Part shown: in pieces, positions 8,054 through 14,696 of the stretch
How the letters are laid out: the number at the start of each line of letters is the position of its first letter
How positions within the stretch are numbered: the first letter of the stretch is position 1
Assembly: GCA_934204655.1 (NCBI GenBank)
Contig: CAKPZJ010000027.1
Span: 1 to 40,366 of the forward strand
DNA from: an uncultured Prevotella sp.
Lineage (GTDB): Bacteria; Bacteroidota; Bacteroidia; Bacteroidales; Bacteroidaceae
Length of the DNA: 40,366 nucleotides
Direction of reading: 5' to 3'
The notes under the pieces: model-generated
Seen by the model: only the letters and a program-made list of their open reading frames with translations
Database searches by the model: none
What the model was told of the DNA's origin: nothing
Program-made: the position numbers and the translations under genes

Positions 8054-8081
8054 GAGGTGCCGCCTATCTTATGCAAAGATA
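8054..8081 (-). promoter_or_regulatory. Promoter-bearing repeat, copy 1 (nitroreductase-rmuC promoter)
   Basis: A 28-nt sequence here is identical to 8119-8146 and recurs with two changes at 27633-27660. Read on the minus strand it starts with TATCTTTG, a perfect -7 box (8074-8081), and continues into a conserved segment ending GGCGGCACCTC, which would be the first bases of the transcript. A CTTG 18 nt upstream of the box is a plausible -33. The predicted start lies about 95 nt before the nitroreductase ATG. Confidence 0.65.
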
Positions 8082-8118
8082 GTGCCAACCGAGCGCAGTC
8101 AAGCTTGCTTGAATTGCA

Positions 8119-8146
8119 GAGGTGCCGCCTATCTTATGCAAAGATA
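8119..8146 (-). promoter_or_regulatory. Promoter-bearing repeat, copy 2
   Basis: Exact 28-nt duplicate of 8054-8081, 65 nt upstream of it in the minus direction, with its own TATCTTTG box (8139-8146). No TTTG lies at the -33 position, so it may be a weaker second promoter or a repeat remnant. Confidence 0.5.
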
Positions 8147-8519
8147 CAACAAAGCGGCGAATAAGCGTGGATGGCGGAGCCGAAAAAATCGTTTGCCGGC
8201 ATGGAATGTGGTGCAGAATGGGATAGAAGTGTCAGACGGCATACCCTAAAAATGATGACTCCGCCCCCAGTAGCCGATGGCAGGCGGGCGGGGAAAATAT
8301 GGGATGTGCGTCTATAGGTCGCGTATGGCCGTCCGAAGGTTCCGAATGTACATTCTAAGACTTCGGATGTACGCCCCAGCGGTCGCCAGGTTTGCCCCGG
8401 TGGTCGCGTCGCCAGTCTCGGCGGTTGCCAGCCTTGTCCCAGTCGCCACCTCGCCCACTCAGTCAGTCGCCCTACCGCCCCGGCATCTCCCCGTCCTCCC
8501 CGGCGGGCCTATAACGACA
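8147..8519. other. Non-coding stretch without identified gene
   Basis: No credible gene is seen. The GC-rich part from about 8380 to 8490 contains loosely repeated GTCGCCAG-like words, too degenerate to define a repeat. Open frames here are short and of unnatural composition. Confidence 0.4.
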
Positions 8520-8557
8520 AGGGCACCGCCCTCCTATGGTGTGGAGAGTGGTGCCCT
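8520..8557 (-). terminator. Hairpin downstream of the ferredoxin gene
   Basis: AGGGCACC (8520-8527) pairs perfectly with GGTGCCCT (8550-8557), 25 nt past the ferredoxin stop on the minus strand. There is no clear T-run. Confidence 0.5.
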
Positions 8558-8582
8558 GTGTTTGTCTTAGTCTGCGTCGCGA

Positions 8583-8753
8583 TTACTCAGCCAGGCTGAT
8601 AGCCTCGTTGGGGCAAACGCTTGCGCATGTACCGCACTCTGTGCAGGCATCGGGGTCGATAGAATACTTTTCGCCTTCAGAAATAGCGCCAGAGGGGCAC
8701 TCGTCAATACATGTACCGCATGCGATGCAGTCGTCACCAATTACGTAAGCCAT
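8583..8753 (-). CDS. 2x[4Fe-4S] ferredoxin
   Basis: This 56-residue cytosolic electron carrier is a bacterial-type ferredoxin. Two cluster motifs are complete: CIACGTCIDECP (about residues 9-20) and CTECGTCASVCP (37-48), each C-x2-C-x2-C-x3-C-P, supplying ligands for two [4Fe-4S] clusters with the usual pseudo-twofold repeat. The ATG at 8753 is set by the MAYVIGDD start and a TACCTTTG promoter upstream. It is a single-gene unit. The redox partner is not evident; the nearby nitroreductase is on the same strand but about 610 nt downstream. Confidence 0.95.
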   Translation of the reverse strand: MAYVIGDDCIACGTCIDECPSGAISEGEKYSIDPDACTECGTCASVCPNEAISLAE

Positions 8754-8800
8754 AATCTTAATCTATTTTATTGTTAATACTATTATCTCAGCATTGTAGA

Positions 8801-8855
8801 ATACCTACAAATGTTTGCTGCAAAGGTACGATTTAATTCTGATATACCTACAAAT
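8801..8855 (-). promoter_or_regulatory. Ferredoxin promoter flanked by 12-bp direct repeats
   Basis: The minus-strand -7 box TACCTTTG is at 8821-8828. The 12-mer ATTTGTAGGTAT (minus) occurs at 8844-8855, where its TTTG could be the -33 element (22-nt spacer), and again at 8801-8812 just downstream of the start. The downstream copy is also part of the dyad TGTAG-N5-CTACA. The arrangement is consistent with a repressor binding both sides of the promoter. Confidence 0.6.
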
Positions 8856-9063
8856 AATGATGGATATTTTTTGCAATTTATATGTTGTCGAAATAGATTA
8901 AGGTGATGGTCGCGGCTGTTCTGGCGGGTGCTGTGGCCCTGATAAGGGGCCTGGCGGGGCGATAAGGGGTGATGGCGGGCCTCGCCCGAGCCGTTAAGGT
9001 GCCCCTGGAGTACTCTATTTGAACTTTTTTGACTAAAAAGGCAACCATTAAGTTTTTTTGTCG

Positions 9064-9071
9064 TAAATTTG
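9064..9071 (+). promoter_or_regulatory. -7 box upstream of porT
   Basis: TAAATTTG matches the -7 consensus 59 nt before the porT ATG. No TTTG lies at the expected -33 distance. The preceding 8880-9060 region holds no gene. Confidence 0.45.
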
Positions 9072-9129
9072 TAGACGGTATGTGCCCCGCTGGCCTATAC
9101 CTTAATATATATAGACTAAACTGCTGCTG

Positions 9130-9885
9130 ATGCTGAAGACGATACGCCCCCTGTGGTTGGCCCTGCTGCTGGTGCTGTGTGCCCAGACAGCCGTGGGCCA
9201 GGAGCGAAAGGTGGAGAACCGGCCCTATACCGACCTCCGGCCCTTCCACTTTGGCATACTGGTGGGTACCCACCTGCAAGACATGGAGATGGTTAACGTG
9301 GGCCCGCAGACCATTACGAACGAGGACGGTACCCAGAGCGAGGTACTTATATCGGCCGACCAGGACCGATGGGACGCGGGGCTCAACGTGGGCGTGCTGG
9401 GCGAGTTCAGGCTTAACAGCACGTTTCAGCTGCGCGTGGCCCCGGCGCTCTACTTCGGTACCCGCCGGCTTACGTTCCGCAACCAGAGTCAGACTGACGA
9501 TGGCGGCCGTGCCCTGGTAAAGCACCAGGACCTGAAGAGCATCTACGTGTCGTCGGCCGTCGACCTTATCTGCGCTGCCCCACGCTTCAACAACCACCGC
9601 CCTTATCTCATGGCCGGTATCAACCCCATGCTCAACCTCAGCGGTAGCGACGAGGCCATCGTACGCCTGAAGCGCTACGATACCTATGCCGAGCTGGGCG
9701 TGGGCTGCGACTTCTATCTGCCTTACTTCAAGCTGCGGCCCGAGCTGAAGTTTATGTTCAGCCTCATAAACAGCCTGGATACCACCCATCCCGACAAGCT
9801 CAAGGACGCTACTCTGCAGCCCTACGCCCGTGCTGTGAGCCAGACGCAGAGCAAAATGATAGTGCTGACGTTCTACTTCGAGTAG
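9130..9885 (+). CDS. porT: PorT-family outer-membrane protein (type IX secretion)
   Basis: The 251-residue protein has a signal peptide (LWLALLLVLCAQTAVGQ, cut near residue 23) and a series of amphipathic strands ending in an aromatic residue (VLTFYFE), typical of an outer-membrane beta-barrel. The segment ENRPYTDLRPFHFGILVGTH after the signal peptide and the overall size resemble PorT, needed for assembly of the type IX secretion system. porU and porV occur later in this window, so the system is present. A generic PorT-like barrel with another role remains possible. It precedes the SGNH hydrolase gene by 51 nt. Confidence 0.75.
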   Translation: MLKTIRPLWLALLLVLCAQTAVGQERKVENRPYTDLRPFHFGILVGTHLQDMEMVNVGPQTITNEDGTQSEVLISADQDRWDAGLNVGVLGEFRLNSTFQLRVAPALYFGTRRLTFRNQSQTDDGGRALVKHQDLKSIYVSSAVDLICAAPRFNNHRPYLMAGINPMLNLSGSDEAIVRLKRYDTYAELGVGCDFYLPYFKLRPELKFMFSLINSLDTTHPDKLKDATLQPYARAVSQTQSKMIVLTFYFE

Positions 9886-9936
9886 CGGCGCCCCTCGGGG
9901 CGGTATATACGAATAAGTAAATCAACCATAAAACCA

Positions 9937-11700
9937 ATGAAGACAAAACACATTATCTTAATGGCGCTGGCCTTGATGGCCAGTATGACCACGACCGCTC
10001 AGCAGGTCAAATGGATGAACCCCATGGACGGCGACGAGCCTTACATCAGTGGTCGCGCATGGAACAAGGAGATGGGTCGTACCTACGACCGTCTGCCCGA
10101 CCGTTTTGAGAAGCTCCTCCCCAAGAACGTGTGGAGCCTTAAGGCCCATACTGCTGGTGTTATCGTGCGCTTTGTGTCCAACTCTAAGACCATCCGTGTG
10201 CGCTACGGTTGCCTGTCTAACAACTACAACGGCTTTAACATGACTGGCATCGATAAGTCGGGCGTAGACCTCTACGGCAAGAACCCCGACGGCGACATCC
10301 ACTGGATTGCCACGCACATGAGCTGGAAGATGCAGGCCGACACAGCCCGTATGGAGTGGCAGAACCTCACCTACGCCAATAAGGGCCGTGGGGCCGAGTT
10401 TACCCTCTATCTGCCCAACTATAATGGAGTCAAGTGGCTCGAGGTGGGTGTCGATGAGGGCTCTCACTTCCAGTTCCTGCACCAGTCGCCAGAGCGCCCC
10501 ATCGTGGTCTATGGCTCGTCTATCATCCAGGGAGCATCGCCCTCGCGTCCCGGCATGGCCATCACCAATATCGTGGAGCGCGAGCTGGAGTACCCGGTCA
10601 TCAACTTAGGCTTCTCGGGCTCGGCCCGTATGGAGCCGGCCATGTTTGACATGCTCAGCGAGATAGATGCCCGCGCCTATATCATCGACGCCATGCCCAA
10701 CAGCTTCAACCTGCAGGACGCCGAGATCATCAAGCGTGCCAAGGAGGGCGTGATGAATCTGCGTGCCAAGAGCCAGGCCCCCATCATGCTCTGCGAGTGC
10801 CACCCCACGCCCGACAGCGTGATGCGTGCCAATGTCAAGGCCAAGTACGACCGTGGCAACGTGGCCCTGCGCCGTGCCTACGACGAGCTTCGTGCTGCCG
10901 GTGTCAGCAACCTGTACTACCTGAGCAAGAGCGACATCCGTTTCGGCGAGGACTACATGGTCGAGGGCTCTCATCCTAACGACCTCGGTTGCCGCGTGTA
11001 TGCCGACGCTTACGAGAAGAAGATCCGCGAGATGCTCGCTGAGGACAAGCCTAACAGCGTGTTCTACCCGGTAACCCAGCGCCGCGATGGCTGTTACGAG
11101 TGGCGCGAGCGCCACAACCAGGTGGTGCAGCTCAACCATACCACTAACCCCGAGATACTGCTCATTGGCAACTCGATAACCAACTTCTGGGGCGGCAACC
11201 CTGTATGCAGTGTCAACAACGGTGGGGCTGCCTGGGGCAAGACCTTCGGCAAGCGCCGCGTTACTAACATGGGCTTCGGCTGGGACCGCATCGAGAACGT
11301 GTTCTGGCGCATCTACCACGGCGAGCTCGAGGGCTGTAAGCCCAAGCACATCTGCCTGCTCATAGGTATCAACAACTACTACGTCAACACTCCTGAGCAG
11401 ATAGCCCAGGGCATCTGCGACCTGGCCCAGCTTATCCGTGAGCGCCAGCCCCAGGCCCAGCTGCATGTGCTCAAGGTTTATCCGGCTCGCGGCCGCGACA
11501 AGGTGGCTCGCATCAACGAGCTGCTGGAACAGAAACTCAAGACCGATGCCAAGACCGAGCTGGTAGACCTTACCCAGTGTCTGGTGCTGCCCGATGGCTC
11601 TGGTAAGATAGACCCCACCTGCTTTCAGAAGGACGGCCTGCATCCTAACGAGAAGGGTTACACCCTGTTAGGTAAGCAGCTCAAGAAGCATCTGAAGTAA
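9937..11700 (+). CDS. Exported protein with two tandem SGNH/GDSL hydrolase domains
   Basis: The 587-residue protein has a signal peptide (cut near residue 22). An N-terminal beta-sandwich follows with the GxDLY motif (GVDLY, 109-113), known from the N-terminal domain of SGNH esterases. Domain 1 (about 186-370) has the GSSI block with nucleophile Ser (193-196), GFSGSA (225-230), DAMPN (251-255) and a terminal EGSHPND block (His346), with Glu where Asp is usual. Domain 2 (about 405-587) has GNSIT (411-415), GIN and DGLHPN (Asp566, His569). The enzymes remove acyl groups, probably acetyl from glycans or a related substrate. A fusion of two catalytic domains in one polypeptide is less common than single-domain forms. 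A strong hairpin follows the gene. Confidence 0.88.
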   Translation: MKTKHIILMALALMASMTTTAQQVKWMNPMDGDEPYISGRAWNKEMGRTYDRLPDRFEKLLPKNVWSLKAHTAGVIVRFVSNSKTIRVRYGCLSNNYNGFNMTGIDKSGVDLYGKNPDGDIHWIATHMSWKMQADTARMEWQNLTYANKGRGAEFTLYLPNYNGVKWLEVGVDEGSHFQFLHQSPERPIVVYGSSIIQGASPSRPGMAITNIVERELEYPVINLGFSGSARMEPAMFDMLSEIDARAYIIDAMPNSFNLQDAEIIKRAKEGVMNLRAKSQAPIMLCECHPTPDSVMRANVKAKYDRGNVALRRAYDELRAAGVSNLYYLSKSDIRFGEDYMVEGSHPNDLGCRVYADAYEKKIREMLAEDKPNSVFYPVTQRRDGCYEWRERHNQVVQLNHTTNPEILLIGNSITNFWGGNPVCSVNNGGAAWGKTFGKRRVTNMGFGWDRIENVFWRIYHGELEGCKPKHICLLIGINNYYVNTPEQIAQGICDLAQLIRERQPQAQLHVLKVYPARGRDKVARINELLEQKLKTDAKTELVDLTQCLVLPDGSGKIDPTCFQKDGLHPNEKGYTLLGKQLKKHLK

Positions 11701-11726
11701 GCAGTCGGCCCGACAGCCTAAACAGA

Positions 11727-11762
11727 CAATCCCCGGACGGTTCGTGTGCCGTCCGGGGATTG
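11727..11762. terminator. Strong hairpin after the SGNH hydrolase gene
   Basis: CAATCCCCGGACGG (11727-11740) and CCGTCCGGGGATTG (11749-11762) form 14 perfect base pairs around an 8-nt loop, 27 nt after the stop codon. No T-run follows; the symmetry lets it serve the convergent 5'-nucleotidase gene as well. Confidence 0.75.
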
Positions 11763-11843
11763 TGCTATATATATAATAAGGTATAGGGGCGCGCTTCTGA
11801 GGGTGACAGTAGGTGCCGTAGCGACTTCCCTCGGCCAGTTGGC

Positions 11844-12686
11844 CTATCGCCGTTTTACCTGTAGCTCTATCTTGCCCACGTAGATGCCGTGCTTACCGTT
11901 CTGGTCGACAGGTACCTCGCGCCCGTCCAGGTCTTTCACGTAGCGTAGCGTCTGGAAGTAAGTGTGGCTGTGGCCTCCTAATACCAGGTCGATGCCCCGC
12001 GAGCGACTTATCACCTCTTGGTCGCCTACGCCGTTGTTAGTCCACCCTAAGTGAGACAGGCAGATAACCACGTCGCAGTGTTCCTTATGGCGCAGGGTGG
12101 CCGCCATCTCGTTGGCCGTGGCCACCGGGTCCATGTACACCACCTGGCCATAGTTCTTGGCATCTACCAGTCCGTCCAACTTGGGGTCCAGCCCGAAGAC
12201 GCCCACCTTTACGCCCTTAACGTGGAACACGGTGTAGGGCTTTACCACTCCCTCAAGCGGGGTGCCCGTTACGCGGTAGTTGGCACACAGCACGGGAAAC
12301 TGTGCCATGCCAAACAGCCGCGCTATGTTAGCTAACCCGAAGTCAAACTCATGGTTGCCTATCGTGGTGGCACTCACCCCCATGCGGTTCATCAGCCCTA
12401 TCTCTACATCGCCCTTGAACAGCGAGTAGAAAGGCGACCCTTGCGAGAAGTCGCCGCTGTCCAGAACCAGCAGGTCAGGGTCGCGCTGCCGCTCCTGACG
12501 TATCATCTCTATCCTGCGCAGGTATCCGCCGCGTCCCGCCAGCGCCGTGTCGGCCAGGTTGGGGTTCAGGGGCAGTATGCAGCTGTGCGTGTCGTTGGTG
12601 TGCAGTATCGTTATGGTCTTAGTCTTCTGTGCGGCGGCAGTCAGCGTCAGCACCATGAGTGCCGCCATGATGATGGTCTTCTTCAT
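11844..12686 (-). CDS. 5'-nucleotidase, metallophosphatase domain only
   Basis: The 280-residue exported protein has a signal peptide (cut after AAAQ, about residue 20) and a full calcineurin-type metallophosphatase domain: HTNDTH (Asp32, His34), DSGD (76-79), GNHEFDFG (110-117), SHLGW (His212) and GGHSHT (His239, His241). These residues bind two metal ions and cleave the phosphate of nucleotides or related esters in the periplasm. UshA-type enzymes carry a C-terminal substrate domain; here that domain is a separate gene, which ends only 9 nt upstream. The two products probably act together. Absence of the second domain in cis leaves the substrate uncertain. Confidence 0.9.
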   Translation of the reverse strand: MKKTIIMAALMVLTLTAAAQKTKTITILHTNDTHSCILPLNPNLADTALAGRGGYLRRIEMIRQERQRDPDLLVLDSGDFSQGSPFYSLFKGDVEIGLMNRMGVSATTIGNHEFDFGLANIARLFGMAQFPVLCANYRVTGTPLEGVVKPYTVFHVKGVKVGVFGLDPKLDGLVDAKNYGQVVYMDPVATANEMAATLRHKEHCDVVICLSHLGWTNNGVGDQEVISRSRGIDLVLGGHSHTYFQTLRYVKDLDGREVPVDQNGKHGIYVGKIELQVKRR

Positions 12687-12695
12687 ACTCGGTCC

Positions 12696-13442
12696 TTATT
12701 TGATGACTATCCGGCCTTCGGTGTGCGCGTCGACGTTGCCCTTGGCCCTGAAATAGTCCATGATGATATAACGTACATTATTATCCTGCCCCTGGGGAGC
12801 CACCACCTGACTCTTGGCCTTGAAAGCCACCAGGCGGTCGTTGCCCTGGGCCAGATAGTCCAGCGTGGCTATGCGGTAGCTGCGCTTGGGGTCTATGGGC
12901 TGCCCCCCTACGGTGGCCGAGAGCAGTCGGCCGTCGCGGCTGATGGCCAGGGCCACCCCGTGGCTTACCCCCTCGCCGCCCACCGAGGCTATCTGGGTGA
13001 ACAGCTCGGTCACCTTGTCGCCCGTCAGCGTGAGCACACACAGCTTGTTCTCAAAGGGGGCCACATCCAGCACGTCGCCTATGGTAACCTGGCCCTTGGC
13101 CAGCGCCGCGCGTATGCCCCCCATGTTGTAGACGGCAAAGTCGGCTCGCTCGCCCATGCGCGCTGCGCCCCAGACGAGTATGTCGCTCAGCAAGTTGGAC
13201 AGCTCGCTCTCCGGGCGGTGCGATGCCATGTAGCGAGCCGCCGTTCCCACTACGGGGCTCATCAGCGAGTCTACCTTGTGGGCATAGGGAGCTAAGAAAG
13301 CCTCTGCCTCACTGCCCGGGCGGTCATAGCGTCCGTCTATCAGAACCCGCGTGCGGCTCACCTGGGTCAGCTGGTAGTGCGAGCTGCAGGCGCCAAGAAC
13401 CATCAGGGCCGCCAGCGCCAGAGTGATACTTATTTTCTTCAT
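12696..13442 (-). CDS. 5'-nucleotidase C-terminal domain lipoprotein
   Basis: The 248-residue protein begins with a lipoprotein signal (ALMVLGAC, lipidated Cys near residue 19). It consists of the 5'-nucleotidase C-terminal domain alone, recognisable from LSNLLSDILVWGA, ADFAVYNMGGIRAAL and VLDVAPFENKLCVLTLTG. In fused enzymes this domain binds the base and sugar of the substrate. It is the first gene of a two-gene operon with the metallophosphatase, so the coding order is C-domain then N-domain, the reverse of the fused protein. The lipid anchor could tether the complex to a membrane. Confidence 0.9.
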   Translation of the reverse strand: MKKISITLALAALMVLGACSSHYQLTQVSRTRVLIDGRYDRPGSEAEAFLAPYAHKVDSLMSPVVGTAARYMASHRPESELSNLLSDILVWGAARMGERADFAVYNMGGIRAALAKGQVTIGDVLDVAPFENKLCVLTLTGDKVTELFTQIASVGGEGVSHGVALAISRDGRLLSATVGGQPIDPKRSYRIATLDYLAQGNDRLVAFKAKSQVVAPQGQDNNVRYIIMDYFRAKGNVDAHTEGRIVIK

Positions 13443-13507
13443 ATCTTGTCCGATTGTTTAAGTGTCTGTATGCCTGTAAAGTGGGGGAGTGGCCCCCATC
13501 CACGCTG

Positions 13508-13515
13508 CAAAATTA
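13508..13515 (-). promoter_or_regulatory. -7 box of the split 5'-nucleotidase operon
   Basis: Minus-strand TAATTTTG matches the -7 consensus, 66 nt before the lipoprotein ATG at 13442. No TTTG is found at -33. An A-run and a purine-rich tract lie upstream. Confidence 0.5.
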
Positions 13516-13537
13516 ACCATTTTTTTACTACTGCCCA

Positions 13538-13570
13538 CCCCTTTTCTCCTTTTTCTTTCTCCCTTTCCCC
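13538..13570 (+). other. 33-nt uninterrupted polypyrimidine tract
   Basis: All 33 bases are C or T, and the pyrimidine bias continues with few interruptions to about 13610. On the minus strand this purine tract lies just upstream of the promoter at 13508-13515. The rest of 13570-13770 shows no gene. Confidence 0.5.
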
Positions 13571-13777
13571 ATATTGTCCCTGTCCTCCCGGTTCTGTCTC
13601 CCACTGTCCCCGTTGTGGGCGTAAGATGGTCTGTGTCCCTTTTCACCAGTGCCCAGGTTCACTTGGTAGGACTCTCTGTCCTGTTTGCTGTGGAGGAAGG
13701 CAGTGCAAAACTTTAGGCGGCTTCTGGAAAAATGAAACTTTTCGGTGATAATCGGGGAGTTCTTCGGACTTTATGCT

Positions 13778-13785
13778 TAATTTTG
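13778..13785 (+). promoter_or_regulatory. -7 box upstream of the EcoRI-type nuclease
   Basis: TAATTTTG fits the -7 consensus. No TTTG lies at the -33 position. The predicted start near 13792 gives a leader of about 58 nt that contains the hairpin at 13806-13826. Confidence 0.5.
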
Positions 13786-13805
13786 CATCTGCCAGTTCAT
13801 TCTAT

Positions 13806-13826
13806 ATCGCCTTGGGCGATTTTTTT
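13806..13826 (+). terminator. Terminator-like hairpin in the EcoRI nuclease leader (attenuator candidate)
   Basis: ATCGCC (13806-13811) pairs with GGCGAT (13815-13820) around a TTG loop, and T13820 is followed by six more T (13821-13826). It is a compact intrinsic terminator located between the predicted promoter and the ATG at 13850. No plus-strand gene precedes it, so it most plausibly limits nuclease transcription. Confidence 0.6.
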
Positions 13827-13849
13827 GGCATCCTATAAAAGACATCAAT

Positions 13850-14683
13850 ATGGCAAGTAAAAATCAGTCTTCAAGACTAATGTTGCAGCATAAGGCCAGC
13901 CAGGGCGTTGTTGGCATCTTCGGTGCTGAGGCTAAGTATCATGACCTGACGGTAAAGGAACTTTCGCACCATGTTATACAAACGCTGGAAAAGTACTATC
14001 CACAGTTGACATTCCGGTACAGGGCAAGTATTACAAAAAAGGAAATCAATGAAGCGTTGCAGCGGGTAAACCCAGCTCTGGGGCAAACTCTTTTTGTCGA
14101 GAGCGCAAGTGTTATTCCCGATGGTGGTATCGTTGAGGTGCGGGATGATGCTGGCAACTGGCGGGTAGTACTGGTTTCTGAGGCTAAGCATCAAGGCAAG
14201 GATATAGAGAACATCGAAAGCGGTCTGATGGTCGGTAAAAATAGCGACCAAGACTTGATGCAGGCTGGTAATGCCATTGAGCGGGCGTATAAAAATATCT
14301 CTGAGATAGCTAACTTCATGCTGGCAGAGTCTTATTTCCCGTATGTGCTTTTCCTGGAGGGCTCCAATTTCCTGACAGAGACTATTAGGGTAACACGGCC
14401 CGATGGAAGGGTGGTGACATTGGAGTACAATTCAGGCTTACTCAACAGGTTGGATAGGCTTACGGCTGCCAACTACGGCATGGCGATTAACACCAATCTT
14501 TGTAAGAATATGTTTGTCGGGCATGCAGGCCGCACCATTATGCTGCAGGCTCCTTCTATCTATACGCAGGGCAACGGCGGTCGGTGGAATGTACAAGATA
14601 TGTTTGCTGTAATGATGGATGTGGCTACAACGGCCCTTCAGGTGCTGGGTAGTGAGCTGTTTAAGCAGCTTACTGCCAAATAG
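13850..14683 (+). CDS. ecoRIR: EcoRI-type restriction endonuclease
   Basis: The 277-residue protein has the same length as EcoRI of the Escherichia coli plasmid system and aligns with the remembered sequence without evident gaps. Catalytic residues are Asp91 (PDGGIVE), Glu111 and Lys113 (EAKHQGKD). Residues that contact GAATTC in EcoRI structures are all present: Met137, Asn141, Glu144, Arg145, Arg200 and Arg203. Long stretches such as NISEIANFML, PYVLFLEGSNFLTE and LNRLDRLTAANYG are near identical to EcoRI. It is predicted to cut GAATTC as a homodimer with magnesium. The methylase starts 13 nt after the stop, the same order as in E. coli. Composition is less GC-rich than its neighbours, supporting acquisition by transfer. 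Identification rests on recalled reference sequence. Confidence 0.95.
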   Translation: MASKNQSSRLMLQHKASQGVVGIFGAEAKYHDLTVKELSHHVIQTLEKYYPQLTFRYRASITKKEINEALQRVNPALGQTLFVESASVIPDGGIVEVRDDAGNWRVVLVSEAKHQGKDIENIESGLMVGKNSDQDLMQAGNAIERAYKNISEIANFMLAESYFPYVLFLEGSNFLTETIRVTRPDGRVVTLEYNSGLLNRLDRLTAANYGMAINTNLCKNMFVGHAGRTIMLQAPSIYTQGNGGRWNVQDMFAVMMDVATTALQVLGSELFKQLTAK

Positions 14684-14696
14684 AAAGTTTATAAAG

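Noticed and set aside
8381..8490. Possible repeat array of GTCGCCAG-like words
   Set aside because: Spacing and sequence are too irregular, and there is no direct-repeat/spacer structure as in CRISPR.
8277..8570. 97-residue plus-strand frame in the GC-rich gap before the ferredoxin
   Set aside because: Repetitive Val/Pro/Ala composition, no leader, and overlap with the ferredoxin terminator; treated as non-coding.
10606..11643. 345-residue minus-strand frame opposite the SGNH hydrolase
   Set aside because: Shadow of a conserved gene; composition is unnatural (Val/His/Ala-rich).
14619..14696. Upstream extension of the EcoRI-type methylase
   Set aside because: The extra residues overlap the nuclease gene in another frame and do not resemble M.EcoRI; the ATG at 14697 matches the family start.
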